DNA of 64,000 nucleotides, taken from NCBI GenBank assembly GCA_028023455.1, contig JAQFVV010000020.1, forward strand, positions 10,702,385 through 10,766,384, in the 5' to 3' direction. Source of the DNA: Epiperipatus broadwayi. Lineage: Eukaryota > Onychophora > Udeonychophora > Euonychophora > Peripatidae. The translations under genes were made by a program, and so were the position numbers. The notes beneath the pieces are model-generated. The model made no database searches. It was not told the DNA's origin and saw only the letters and a program-made list of their open reading frames with translations. Positions 44,520 to 57,034 of the stretch are shown here, in pieces. Each line of letters opens with the position of its first letter. Positions within the stretch are counted from its first letter, which is position 1.

Positions 44520-45760
44520 AATATATTCTTAGCTTAGAATCACAGCTTATTATGATAGAGATCTGTTCTACTTAAAAAACATAAGTATTAGTTAAGTAAT
44601 TACTAAGCATATTCCTGCTAATTTAATTATGGTTGCATTAACTTAATCATAATTACACATATGTGCACTTTTAGAATTTCATCAACTTTCCTTTTGGATG
44701 GCTAATAATGGAGCCAATAATCAAGTAATAGTTAGATACTACAAGACTTAGTTAATTATAGCTTGTGTAGATGCAAGCAGAATAGACTGATACTAGAGAG
44801 ATGACATAGATATGGCCTAAGTGTAGCTCTTAAAATTGTTTTGCTTGGAAAGCTCTTGTACTATTTAAATTGCTATAGGGCAGGATTAATTATGGCTCTT
44901 GGAAGCCTATCTAGTTAGTGAAGTTCTAATACTAGTTAGATTAATACTAGATATAGCTAATTATAACTCTTGGAAAAAGAATCCATCCTGCATGGAAGGC
45001 AAGATTAATACTAAACATAATCCAGCTAGCATTACAACTTTCTAAACATTATTATTTTGCATTAATAATAATGCTTACAACTTTCTAAGCATTATTATTT
45101 TCGATTAATAATAATGCTTAGAAAGTTGTAATGCTAGCTGGGTTATTATGAATCATCATTAATTATGCCTCTTAAGATATGACCAGGTTAATAAATGCTA
45201 TTACTATCTATGTTTTATGATGCTTAAACATCTGTTCAATTAAGGAAACTCTAATAATAGCAGATTATCAATAGGCATGACTAATAATGGCAGAGATCTA
45301 TTTCACTTAAGAGATTCTAGTACCAGCTAGATTCTACTACAAGCCTAATTTGGGCTAAGATATCTGTACAATTTGATAGATCTAGTATTAGCTGAGCAAT
45401 TGTCAGGCATGGATAATTGTTTTTTATAAGATATATGTCCAGCTACAAACTCTAGTTCTAGTAAAAAAAGGCCAACTAATTATTATCTTTTAAGGATCTT
45501 AAAGATCTGTCCAGCTGGAGAGATTTAGATAAATAGATTATTACTAGACATGGCTAAATTTGATAGAAAACTGTTCATTTGAGAAGACTGGTATTAGATA
45601 GAATTACTATTAGACATAGCTAATTGTTATCTCTTGAATTAGCAAGGCTCTAATCTAGCAAGTTATTATTATATAAGTTCAATAAAACTGTTAAGAGATT
45701 TGTTCAATTTGAAAACTCTACTAGTAATTAAACTAGTCTGATATTGCCTTAATTAATACT
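44520..45760. repeat. decayed CTAG-rich tandem array
   Basis: Recurring phrases CTAGTATTAGCTAGATTA, ACTAGACATGGCTAATTA and GATCTGTCCAGCTTGAGA appear in the same order about every 70-90 bp across ~1.2 kb with heavy divergence. The array contains a hairpin at 45010-45135. No coding capacity. Confidence 0.6.
45010..45135. repeat. inverted repeat within the CTAG-rich array
   Basis: CAGCTAGCATTACAACTTTC and GAAAGTTGTAATGCTAGCTG face each other, with AAGCATTATTATT/AATAATAATGCTT inside and a partial internal duplication of the left arm. Confidence 0.8.
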
Positions 45761-45764
45761 GTAT

Positions 45765-46263
45765 TACAATAAATTCACAAGGCCACTCTTATCTTTATAA
45801 AAGTCACTATCATGTGTCATGGTTTGAGAGGTCCCTCTATTGGCAAAATAAAAATATTGCTTAACTATTATAAATTTCAAGGTGCATTTGATACAGGTTA
45901 TAGCCTGTCTTAAAAGTATTTACATATACATCATGTGTGCTTAATAAATAATTATAACTCTTAATACCAAGACAGGAATTTATTTTTGCTAGGAATTGAA
46001 TTAGGAAATTTTGTTTATCACAAAACTTTTCCATTATTAAATTAATTGATCACACACACACACACATACATAAAATCTTTAAAAAAAGTCTAATTTTCAT
46101 ATTTTTGATACAGATGCACAATTCCAAACATCAACAGTTTAAATAACTGCTGGAATATCAGATATCAGAAGATAGTAGTTACGAATTTTAATAATAATGA
46201 TTGATTAAAACAAAAAGATTATAATGAAGATTAATTTTTTTTTTATATATACATTTCTTTTTA
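45765..46263. other. intron, AT-rich
   Basis: CA microsatellite near 46052-46065; nothing else seen. Confidence 0.5.
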
Positions 46264-46350
46264 TATATGTCAAAGTGTTGACAGGGAAGTGAATCCGGAC
46301 CAGCTACTTCCAGGTAGCTATGCTAACCGATAGGCCACCAACGCTTGACA
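46264..46350 (-). mobile_element. tRNA-like mini-SINE, copy 7
   Basis: Minus strand GTCAAGCGTTGGTGGCCTAT, CGGTTAGCATAGCTACCTGG, AAGTAGCTGG, TCCGGATTCACTTCCC, TGTCAACACTTTGACATATA. Imperfect ~16 bp flanking duplication (AATGAAGATTAATTTT versus AATGGAGATTGAATTTT) indicates an older insertion. Confidence 0.82.
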
Positions 46351-47039
46351 ATGGAGATTGAATTTTGACACAACTTTTCACACTGCTTGGTAAATTGTAC
46401 ACTTGATTACTTATATACGCTATTATGTCAAGATGAACTTTTAATATCATATAAATGACATTATTCTAGGATAGTAGTAGGTTTCATGATCAACAGTAGC
46501 ATATCTGTCTACCTGCCATGTGGCTTAGGTTTGAATTCTGTCAAAATCATACATGCCCCAATTTGGATAACCATCAAATATAATCAAATGACCATTATTA
46601 AACATAGAATAAAAACAGTAGGAGTGAGGGGGCCCTACTCTTTACTATATCACCCATGGTTGATAAATGTCATTTATTTTGCTAATTCTCTATTTAAAGT
46701 CTGTTGGAAAGATCTTTATTCTGAAATAAACTTTTCTATTTCATTTTTTACTTATGATAGTTTTCTTTTGTCTTCGATATTCTGAAACATTGAATTTTTT
46801 TTTGAAATAGTATGAATATGATATTTAACTCACTTGTTAAAAATGAAGGTACAATGAGAGGATGATTTTTAAATTGGTGGATAGTTGCAACATTATTATG
46901 GAATTTGAAATGATGAGCGCAGTCACTAACATTTTGAAAAACAACAAACAAACCTTAGTAACTCTTTTATAAAATGTTGAAAGAGGATAAAAAATAGTTC
47001 TTAATGTTTGTCTGAAGGTTTGTGATAATGGTGTTTTGG

Positions 47040-47350
47040 TACTAATTTTATGTTGGACTATTTTTATCATCTAATATTAAATATGTATTTAGAAAATTCA
47101 TATTTTATTTAAACTTTCTAAATACATTCAATTATTAGTAATAGCTCACACGCTAGTATATAACACAACCTTTTTTATGGTATTATTCTTCTCTCTTCTT
47201 CAGGTGGTGATGATCTGACCAATGACAGTACTAGCATAAGAACTGAACCAAGAACTTTAGTTTTGTGAATATTGAATTTTAAACAATGTTCTAATAATTG
47301 ATTCTGTTGCAGGCAACAATCAATCACTAGACATATCAGATCAGATGATA
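47040..47350 (-). mobile_element. SINE-2, copy e
   Basis: Minus-strand copy: TTAAAATTCAATATTCACAA, CTTGGTTCAGTTCTTATGCT, AGTACTGTCATTGGTCAG, AGAGAGAAGAATAATACC, TACTAATAATTGAATGTATT, TTTAAATAAAATATGAATTT. The same order as copy c; box B is mutated. Confidence 0.78.
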
Positions 47351-47647
47351 TTTGAGCCCCAAGAGGCAAGTGGAGGTGAACGTTTTATTCAAATAGAAAA
47401 CTGATAAAGATTTAAAAAAAATTTTTTTTATCCAACTATGAATGATCTAGGAACTTTTAGCTCACTTTCTGCTGTATTAAACTGCATAGGAACTGAGACT
47501 GAATCATGATATTTAGCTTAACAATAACTGAGTCAACAAACAACTTTATTTATGATTAAAATACTACAAAAATTAATTTTAAAAGTTCAGTACACACAAG
47601 TACTATACATTTTACAAAAGATATAAAAAAGACATCATATACATCAG

Positions 47648-47955
47648 AAAAGCTTTGTGATGCGATGATGGTATATCCTATATAAAATGCTTTTGATCTT
47701 GATTTGAATCTGAATTGAATAAATTAAAAAAAAAAAGCAATATGTTTAAAAAATTTTTTCCAGGTAGTAAACCAAGGTAACCATCCAATATTAGTTAATA
47801 AATGGGCATGTAGCCATTTTTAACTAGTTGATAAAACAAGAATGAAAAACTGCTCAAATTCATACCACCCAGCACTTGGCAAGCCTGTTTAGTACTTTTT
47901 TTAAAATTATCCATGTAAGAGAGTTTGCTTGGAAATTTTTTACCATGCAGTGGAC
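47648..47955 (+). mobile_element. SINE-3, copy b
   Basis: GCTTTGTGATGCGATGATGG, TGATTTGAATCTGAAT (box B-like), then CCATCCAATATTAGTTAATA, AACTAGTTGATAAAACAAGA, CTTGGCAAGCC and ACCATGCAGTGGACTAT parallel copy a at 35945. Confidence 0.62.
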
Positions 47956-48216
47956 TATTTAAAAACTGTTTTGTCTTACCTTATATATATTTACAAACAA
48001 ATTTATTTAATTCAAATATAAACTTTAAACAAATATTTAGGTCTAAGAAATAACAAAACATCAAGTTATACAGGTCTAAACATTCTTAAGCCTATTATGA
48101 AATCACTGAACACCTTATTTCAATAATATTACCAAATTCATCACTTCCTTTATTTTGCTGTAATATCTTATATAGATGTAATTTATCCAAGATATTATAT
48201 AAATGTAATTTATCCA

Positions 48217-48329
48217 GTCAAACATTGTTAGCCAAGAGGTCAACACAGCCGCCTTGCAAGCAAGCAGTTGGTTGTTGGGCAGTTGTTGCAGGTTCGCCTC
48301 CCGGCTGATGCTATGACATATGGAAAAAA
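48217..48329 (+). mobile_element. tRNA-like mini-SINE, copy 8
   Basis: GTCAAACATTGTTAGCCAAG, AGGTCAACACAGCCGCCTTG, CAAGCAAGCAGTTGG, GCAGGTTCGCCTCCCGGCTG, ATGCTATGACATATGG plus A-tail. Perfect 14 bp duplication ATGTAATTTATCCA (48203-48216 and 48330-48343). It inserted at the edge of foldback F5. Confidence 0.9.
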
Positions 48330-48330
48330 A

Positions 48331-48565
48331 TGTAATTTATCCACTTTGCTTTGAACACTTTTTAACAAAAACCTTTTATTGTATATATATGCACATACAA
48401 TCTAATGTTTCAACTGTCTTGCAGTTTTCTTCAGAGACACTTAAATAAAAATGGCTCGGAAGAAGACTGCAGGACAGTCAAAATGTAAGATTATGTATGC
48501 ATATATGCACAATAAAAGGTTTTTGCTAAAAAGTGTTCAAAGTAAAGTGGATATTTATACTTATT
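48331..48565. mobile_element. foldback element F5
   Basis: Arms AATTTATCCACTTTGCTTTG..AACACTTTTTAAC and TAAAAAGTGTTCAAAGTAAA are complementary; inner parts TTTCAACTGTCTTGCAGTTT and GAAGACTGCAGGACAGTCAA are degraded forms of the F2 hairpin core. More diverged than F2. Confidence 0.78.
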
Positions 48566-48569
48566 TCAA

Positions 48570-51500
48570 TAAGTTGCCTGATCTCAATCAATGCAGTTAG
48601 AGTAATTAGTAAAAAAAATAAAAATACTAGAAGGCAAATATTATACTTGATCCTTAGATATTAAGATTTAAACTAGTATTTTCATTCTAAAAATAAAATG
48701 TGAAAAAAAAAACCCTATATGAGATCATTAAAATGCAAAGCTAACTCTAAAATCTAGTACAATTTGTTTCAAGATTAAATATTTCATTCAACAATTATAA
48801 AATTTTATTTTCAATTTCCTTGTCTGACTTTACAAATGAATATGTCATATAAATGAGATCTAAAAATACTAATTTTCTAATAAAATTTAAGAAGATAAAC
48901 TATTACTAACATTGATCAAAATCTTTCATTAACTATTTTAATGCTCAGATAGTTTGAGTTAAAAACATTTTCTTCATAAAATCTAAGAAACATAAGAAAA
49001 AAAATTGAAAATGTTTTCAGTTTCATCTCGCTAGAAAAATCATAAGTTGACATTAAGACTTGATTAAGACATACATTCACTTCCAGATGGCAGATAGCAA
49101 AAAGATTTTACAATATGCTACATTAATAGACAATTTACTTGCATGCATTTATATAAGAGAAAAATGTACAGAGAGACATTAAATATACATAATTATGAGG
49201 GGTGGGAAGACATAGTTAGAGAAATAGAGTTGTAATAAATGAAAACGAATAAAAAATATTTTGGGTATAAAAATTTAAAAAAGAGCTTAATGTTATTTGA
49301 TGCAACGCAGAACCTTTAAATACTGGGATAAGAATACAAACATGAAATAAGGATTTGAACTGTAGATATAATTCATGTTGAGGTGATGAGAAGGTGTTGA
49401 ATAATTATTTGTGGAATATAGAATAAATAAATATCAGTATAAATTGTAGAATAAATGGGAGCAATTAAAAGATGGGGGGGGGAGGATGAAAGAAATAATC
49501 TTTATGATAGAATTGGAACATGGGAATAAGACAGAGGAACTAAAATGGTCTAGAAAAAAAAAATGAAATGAATCAGGCCTGAAAAAATAACTGGATAATA
49601 AAGTTATTCAGTGTTGAGTGAAATATGCAAAAAAAATTGTAAAGGTGAGAATATTAATTGAGCTCTGGAGTTAGACTAAATATAACAATTATATTTCTCT
49701 CAAATGAAAATTTTAGTAATAAAAGTTATTTCATTACAGTAAGAAATTAAAAAGTATTTTCCTTTGATTATCTGTTTTGCTTTGTTTTAGACAATACCCA
49801 TTTAGTTAATTTCAATATTCTTTCTCATATTTTTGACATATATTAATACTTATAGGAATTATTTTTAAACTGTATTAACACTTAAATTGTCAGTGATCAA
49901 CTGTTATTATTTGGCAAAGTAAAGAATACCATGGACAAGAAATAATATTTGATCATATTACTCTAATCTTGAGTTATTCTATATACTCTCAAACTTTATC
50001 ACAATAATAATCTTAGTTTTGTAAGTATTGTAATAACATAAAATAAGGTATCTGCCACTTGAAATTATTAGCAGTAAATGATATCACCTGTCATTTTAAT
50101 CAAAAAAGCACCCTCCACACTGATTCTGAGCATACCCATTTTATGAAGGACATATTTATTAAAAGATTGCAGGTTGTCAACAATGGTTAGTTTAATGAAA
50201 TTATGAATAAAATTTATTTTTACCAGTGTAATCTTTTCCACTCTAGCAGCCAATAACAGCACATCTTAAAACATTACACTCCTATTTAGTAAGATTCATC
50301 TAATCGACAGTTGATATCTTCACTTTGATAGTAAATGTTGCATTTTTTAAAACCAGACTCAAGCAATTCCCCATAATAATGATAATAAGCATTGCAGCAA
50401 GATATAATTCAAAAACAGATTTCAAATAAGATAAACAGTTTTTTAAAAAGACTGCAATTAAGATTTTAGAGAAGTTATCCAAATTGAGTGAATTTATAAC
50501 TGAAGGATTGTTTGAAAGCCAGGTTACAGTCTTTCAAAAGGAGGAAAGAAAATGTTTAATGATAATAAAAACTACAGTCTTCATAAATGAAGAAATCAAG
50601 AATATGACTATGTTATTGCTTGAAGTGCACAATTAAAAATCAAAAAAATAATTAAGTCAAAATGTATACATTTTGCTAAAGTTGCCGATTACATTTTTTG
50701 TGACATGATTAATGAGATACCTTCAAACAAGCTAAATAATATTAGAAGATTTAGTTACGCTAAATATTTAAGAATTATTGCTTTTTAAATAGGGTATCAA
50801 ATAAATTAATACATTTTAAAATAATTTTCTAAATATTAGTAGGAATTATTTATTAACTGATTTTAAAACTACATTTACAAAGCACATAAGTATTTCAAAC
50901 TTTAGACTTACTACTTGTGAATTCATCTTAACTCCGCAGAAACTTATCATCTTATCAAATATTGGATTCAAGTTACCATAAGATTGACCAATGAAACAAC
51001 AATAAAAGGTAATAAACAACAAATGGAAAAAAACCCCAGTCCAAATGGAGAACTAGGACAGACAATAACCAGACAAGTGTCAGATAATGAACCCCAGTAC
51101 ACACCCTGTCTACACTACTGTAGGCTACAATTTAGGCAGCTCAAGGCTTGGAGCTGAAAACTGCTAATTATCATCATCATCATACATGCACACAAGGCAA
51201 GCCACCCATAGACTGTAAGGGTCAGAGTCTCAATAGAGAAATCACTGCATTCCTCAAATATTAGATGTACATCTAATAGCTAAGCTTGTACTGGTTGTTA
51301 ACCATAATGGAGGCAAAGGATTGTGTATAAACACTATAAATTTGTATTATAATTACGTATAATAAATATATTCATATCCTAAAGTTGTGTGTTTTCTTAA
51401 GAGACTAGGAATATTAATTCTGACCATACTATAGTATGAACACAACAAGGCTAATTAGAATTCTATAGATTTTTTTTTTTTTTGGTAATTGCTATATATT

Positions 51501-52210
51501 AGCTTATCAGGAATTATTTCTATTATTAATAAAGTGAAGGTTAGTTTTTAAACTTTTAAGATAGTGGATTGTTGTTGTTTTTATATATAATTATACATTA
51601 TAATTGTTTTGATGTAAAATGAGAAAACAGTGGATTTTAAAATAAATAAATATTTTATATGTTGTAAATGACAATATTTTGAAATGGCCAAAATATGATG
51701 CAATCAAAAGACTAAAGCCAAACGAAAAATATAAATAATATGACATCAGAAAACAGATTCAAATCCATATTGATGAAATAATTACCACTGTTATCATGCA
51801 AAAAAAACAAAAAAATCTTCTGAGCCGAGTTACCTCATCATTGATGGTCAGTTTAAAGATTATATTAATTCACATATTAAGTGACATGTTCACAAAACTG
51901 TCTTTCAACAAGTATGAAATACAATGGATCTATTTTAATATGCTAATACGAAATGCCTTCACATAAAAAAATTAATAATACATGTAAAAATAACCAGACA
52001 AATAATGTTAATAATAAGTTTAAAACAAAATTTCAAATCTTGTCATACAGAAAAATATTGATAAACTTAGCATGAAATATTGGCTAATATAATCTTTTGT
52101 CAAAAAACTAAAACACTAAACAATGCTTTCAACATGGAATTATTCACATAAGCATTAAAGATGTAGCTAAAGAAGATTGTAATAATTATATTTGTAAAGA
52201 GCACACTCTT
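48570..52210. other. intron, AT-rich; possible LINE 3' remnant at 51030-51180
   Basis: 51030-51180 is GC-richer (CCAGTCCAAATGGAGAACTA, CACACCCTGTCTACACTACT) and ends in an ATC microsatellite, like a LINE 3' end, but no coding motif is readable. The rest shows nothing. Confidence 0.35.
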
Positions 52211-52216
52211 ACGTAA

Positions 52217-52386
52217 AGTAATAATATATATTAAGGCTATAACCTTAAGACTATGCACCTGAAAAAATGACGGTAGGGGGGGGCCTCTGCAAATCTTTAA
52301 CACAAGCCTTTTAAATAAATCTTGTGTTAAAGATTTGCATAGGTGCAGGTGCATAGTCTTAAGGTTATAGCCTTAATATATATTAC
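52217..52386. mobile_element. foldback element, simple copy
   Basis: AGTAATAATATATATTAAGG-CTATAACCTTAAG..TGCACCTG pairs with its complement ending CCTTAATATATATTACT. The centre holds CTTTAACACAAGCC/TTGTGTTAAAG. Homologous to 33475-33829 (shared TAAGGCTRTAACCTTA edge and ACACAAGC centre) but without the internal triplication. Confidence 0.88.
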
Positions 52387-52542
52387 TAAAGAAGATTGGT
52401 ATTTAGTCTTTTTTTTCTAGTTATCTACGGAAATGCTAGTTAGATTATTTAACATTTGTTATTTTTTCCTCTAGATTATTACTATTTTCTTCTTTATTTA
52501 AATACTATTTCAATGCAACCCCCCCCCCCCAACAATTTAGCT

Positions 52543-52654
52543 CCCTCCCCATATGTCATAGTATCAGCTGGGAGGTGAACCCGCAACAACCGTCTACAAC
52601 CAACTGCTTGCTTGCAAGGCGGCTGCGCTGACATCTTGGCTAACAATGTTTGAC
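52543..52654 (-). mobile_element. tRNA-like mini-SINE, copy 9
   Basis: Minus strand GTCAAACATTGTTAGCCAAG, ATGTCAGCGCAGCCGCCTTG, CAAGCAAGCAGTTGG, GCGGGTTCACCTCCCAGCTG, ATACTATGACATAT. Perfect 12 bp duplication AACAATTTAGCT (52531-52542 and 52655-52666). The 3' tail is GGGGAGGGAG rather than oligo(A). Confidence 0.9.
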
Positions 52655-52961
52655 AACAATTTAGCTTTATATATGTATTACTGTTTTGAAAAACATATTA
52701 CTTTTTTGAAATATGATGTTCTACTTTTTACTATTACTTTGAATCTTTTAAAATTCACTCACTATATACTTGAATGCAAAATTTTCTAAACTTTTATTCA
52801 TTTTATTTCATTAAATAAATTAAGTGAATGGTTACACTGAAGATTGCAGAAGTCAAAGCATTGTATTCGATTGCATAAGAAGGAAATTTTTTATTAATTA
52901 AAAAATTGAATATTATTTTTTCCTTTTTCAGTAGTAATACATGGTTTTTCTTGCATTTGTA

Positions 52962-53135
52962 GTCATGGTCATTATCATTTCTAACCATTCTTGATCAACT
53001 GCAGGATGACGATCTCTCTTAGTCAATGCCTAGTTTCTTTTTTCCACAACACATCAGGACTCTTGCCTATTTTATTCATCCATCTCACATGTGATCTCTT
53101 TTTAGGTCTTTTACAATCTCTTGGTATCCAATTTA
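52962..53135 (-). pseudogene. RTE-type LINE 3' end, copy 3
   Basis: The plus strand shows ATCAACTGCAGGATGACGAT and CATCCATCTCACATGTGATC, the complement of the (R)HxRWMDE.. block and 3' end seen at 28172 and 41621. More diverged; no open frame. Confidence 0.66.
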
Positions 53136-53139
53136 AGAG

Positions 53140-55745
53140 TTCAACATATCTTTTCTAGAAATATGTTCAGTTCGGCTCTAGTTTAGTTTCTTAATTCTTT
53201 CATTGATGTCAGCAATATCTGTTTATTCTCCGACCATGTATTTGGTTTCCAATTTTTTCTTGTGGCAAAACTATACTTTTAATATAGGTTATTTCTTTAA
53301 TTAATACAAAATCTGGTTAATAAAAAAAATGTTGAAATTTTTAGCATCTCACAATAATAAACTTAATTTAGAGAAAATTGAATACTTTCGTAGACTAATT
53401 AAGAATTAATCTATGAAGTTGCAGTATTTAATTTATATTATTGTGAACTTAAGTATTAATTTCCACCCACACCATTCTTTGAGCATTTAATTTTAAGTAT
53501 TGGTAATATACTGATTACAATTGATTTTGCTAAAAAAAGATGCTGACTTAGTCAACACTAACTTCTAATATAACAAAAAGTACCTTTTTAACAACAGATA
53601 TGAATATTATTTTCCAAAAAATCTATGCAATTCTTGCTGCAATGATTATCTCAGAATTCATCTTAGGAAATTTAAATTGCAAAAAATATGATGTAATATA
53701 AAATAACTTTTTATATGAAATCAGAAGTTACTGCCAAAAAATTCATATGCCCACAGAAACTTTGCCGGTCAATTGTCCTTCCTCTGAAATTTTTTTTATA
53801 TTACTGTAATCCCAATTATTTATTCCTAGCTTATTACTCTATTCTAATTTACTACAGCATCACTATATTGGTACTAAGTTATTCTCTTTTCTTCTCATAT
53901 TCCATTTCAATAAAAGCTGTTTCATAATTCAAATATTTTTTTTACCATATTTTTCATTCTTGTCAAAAAGGTCTAAAAAAAGAAAAAAAAAACAACAAAA
54001 AAAATCTTTATCTCCTTTATTCCACTCCTACTACATTTCTCTAATACTCCAAACAACTTAGCCTGTTCCTCTTTTAATATCCTACAGTAAAAAATAAATG
54101 TTCTACATTCTCCTTCTCAATTTCATATAAACCATACCCATAATCAAATATCAGTACTTGTTTAGAAGGTGCTGTCCATCAAATTTTGGCTTCTAAGGAG
54201 AGCCCCAAAACCACTATTGCTAAATGAAGTCAGATAATACAGGCCCACTATCATTATAAAGTGTTCCAATTATTTTGACATTATCTAAAAAATTGCAATT
54301 TCCATTAAAAATTAAAAAATAAACACATAAATTTTATAGAATTATGCTCAATCAAAAAAACCCCCCATAAAATCAAAATATCAAATATATTAATAATTAG
54401 AAAATGACCAGGTGGGGGGAGGAAAATATATCTAAAAATCAAAATATCAAGCATAGCAACTAGAGGGGGAGGAGTCATCATGTGACTATACCCCCCCCCC
54501 AACTAAATAGTAATAGTAAAGATGGTCTAATATAATAAATTAATAAATCCACATAAAAATATTCCAATTTATTATATATAAAGTAAACCATTTTATTTTT
54601 AAAATATGTCAGTAACCAGATATTTGTATAAATTAAATGTAAGAACAGCAGTTGGGAAAAAAAATTAGCTTACACATTTTTACTTGTAAAATGTAAAAAT
54701 GGCAGCTGAAAGAAAAATTGCATAAACTAAAACAAGAAATGTCTTAAAATAATCCAATATTACTATGTTTTTTCCAAAAGTGAGTCATAACCAGGAAATA
54801 CCCTAGCATGATTTTTCAGAATGCTACTCCAAATATAGGCCCTAGTTAAGATTGTCAGCTAGATGAATAGTTTATGTTTGCTTGTTGAAACCCATAACAT
54901 ACATATTGAATTATAAAGTAATGAATGTATAAATAAACCATATTATTGACATTAATGCTATAATAAATGATAGTATAAATTATGTGATATTTATGTATTT
55001 TCCTCTCAAAAATTTTTGTCAAACGTAATTCTATCTGTATTGAGAAACAATTTCTTCTTAGTTGAATCTTGGACTTAAGGTAATCAATTTATTGACTTTA
55101 TGAACAATTTAACAAACTTTTAAAATTTTACTTACTGTAAGCCAATATATCAACAATTTATAATTTCATTTATGTATTTTTAGGTATTTATAATTAATAC
55201 TTAATTAGAATGTTTGATTTAGTTTTAGCGCTTCATCATGTTAGCTTTTAAATATTCAAGATAAAAGAAAAATCAGATTGATTTCTTAAACATTTTTTTC
55301 CTCCTAAAAGACTTTAAATAATAAAAATGATTTTAATAATCAAAGTTTAGCTTAAGTTAAATCATCAATCTTTCTCCTAAAGAAAGGTTTTTAAAAAGAA
55401 TACTCCAACAGGACTATTAAGAGTAATTTGGAAAGTGTTACAGTGTGCACACTTGGTAATAGACGAACATGGTTATGTCATTTATGAATCTTTAAAATTC
55501 AATACACCATGTATTGTATTGGACATATTTAATGTGCCCATGTGATGTATTGGACATATTTTATGTGCCAGTGTGAAATACAGAAACATTTTCCTGAATT
55601 TTTGTATCTACATTTTTTTGGTTGCTTCTGTGTGAATAAATCATTTTAACTGTAATCGTTTTTGTTACTAATCCTGCCTCACAATCTTCAATTAATACTT
55701 GATTTAATGGTAAATTTAAATGGAATATTATTTTGATCCCATGAT
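53140..55745. other. intron, AT-rich
   Basis: Run of ten C at 54491-54500; a short direct repeat (TATTGGACATATTTWATGTG) near 55517-55565. No gene recognised. Confidence 0.5.
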
Positions 55746-55748
55746 AAA

Positions 55749-55860
55749 ATGAGTGCAAAAAGAAAGAGCTATTCTGGTGAGTACAAGAGAGAAATTGTGG
55801 ACAACTCCTAGGGTTAAGAATCTTACAGCCTTCTAACTCAGTACCGAAAATCTTTTTGCT
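55749..55860 (+). pseudogene. pogo/Tigger-like transposase N-terminus (fragment)
   Basis: ATG frame MSAKRKSYSGEYKREIVDNS then stop; out of frame the string LTQYRKS follows. KRKSY(S/T)xE(Y/F)KxE(I/V)V at the very N-terminus is typical of pogo/Tigger/CENP-B-type helix-turn-helix domains. Only ~40 codons survive. Probably unrelated in position to the C-terminal relic at 6195. Confidence 0.4.
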
Positions 55861-55864
55861 TCCT

Positions 55865-57016
55865 TTTTTTGATATCAAAAGCTCTCTTTAATATTATATA
55901 TTATTGCACACTATATTTTACTTTATTATATCTGTCTAAACTAATATTTTGTCTTCGTATTTGACTGCTTTTCATTAACCAACTTGTCTTCCTTCGTTTT
56001 CCACATTTCATAATTATAGGCACATATATGTACACGCTCGTGCATATATCTTTATATCAGGTACTATTTTGTTATACAACTATCCTTGTGTAATATGCTA
56101 GCTATCTAGCAATAAAAAAATGAAACATATTTTGAAGAGTATTAAACATGTGTCATGCATGATGATAAAAAAGCATGATATTGTATCCACATACATGCAT
56201 ATATTTTCGTATGCAAAAATATTCAATGCAAACTTTAATAAATAAATAATTTTTTATTTTTCTATAAGATTACCCCCCCCCCCCCGCCACGAAGTATTAC
56301 ATTTGTCAAATGTATTTAAAATCTGATTTTATACTTTTTTATATATTTACTTATCAGAAATATAAATTATATATGAAATTTTATATATACATTATTAACA
56401 TTTAATAAAAGTGATAATATAATAAATAATAAATAGCATTTTATTACAAATTCTATTTTATTATAAAAATTTGAATTAACACATTTGCCTGAAAACGTCC
56501 ATTTCTTCTTTTTCATTTCCCAACGGTTCAGTTAGTTTTGAAAACATAATAACTGAACAAATTTAATGTTTTCAAAACTTTCAAGTTATTTACTATTTAA
56601 TATTTTATTTTGTTCAGTATTATTTTAAATAATTCTTATTATTAAGATTTTTCTATTACATTCACACACACACACAAATACAAAATTACAAATAATTTAT
56701 CCAAAGCATTTTAATTGGTTAGTTTTTGAGAATAATTAATTTTTTCAACATTTAGTACAACTCCCCAATATTACTGTCTTTGGTTTCAAACCTTACTACA
56801 GATACATGTTAAGCGCCATTAATCCAAAATTCTTAGATCTAGGGCTTTTTTATTTTTTAGAGTGCAAGAATACCCTTCCCCCTCCCACAGTAAACCCTAG
56901 TTTGCTAAGATTAAAAAGGTGGCGACTTACGGTCATTAAACTTATTAATTTCTAAAATGTTTTTTTCTCTATTTATGTTTATGAATATGTATTTATTCTC
57001 TTATCGGTAAAATCAA
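55865..57016. other. intron, AT-rich
   Basis: Run of 13 C at 56273-56285 and a CA microsatellite near 56662. GC-richer strip at 56870-56935. No gene. Confidence 0.5.
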
Positions 57017-57034
57017 AGTGTTTTAAGATGGTAT

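Noticed and set aside
46486-46785. 99-codon plus-strand frame
   Set aside because: The 5' part contains a weak tRNA-like string and the rest is low-complexity; no domain.
55561-55878. 105-codon minus-strand frame
   Set aside because: It overlaps, on the opposite strand, the pogo-like KRKSYSGEYK fragment, has no domain, and starts at an arbitrary ATG.
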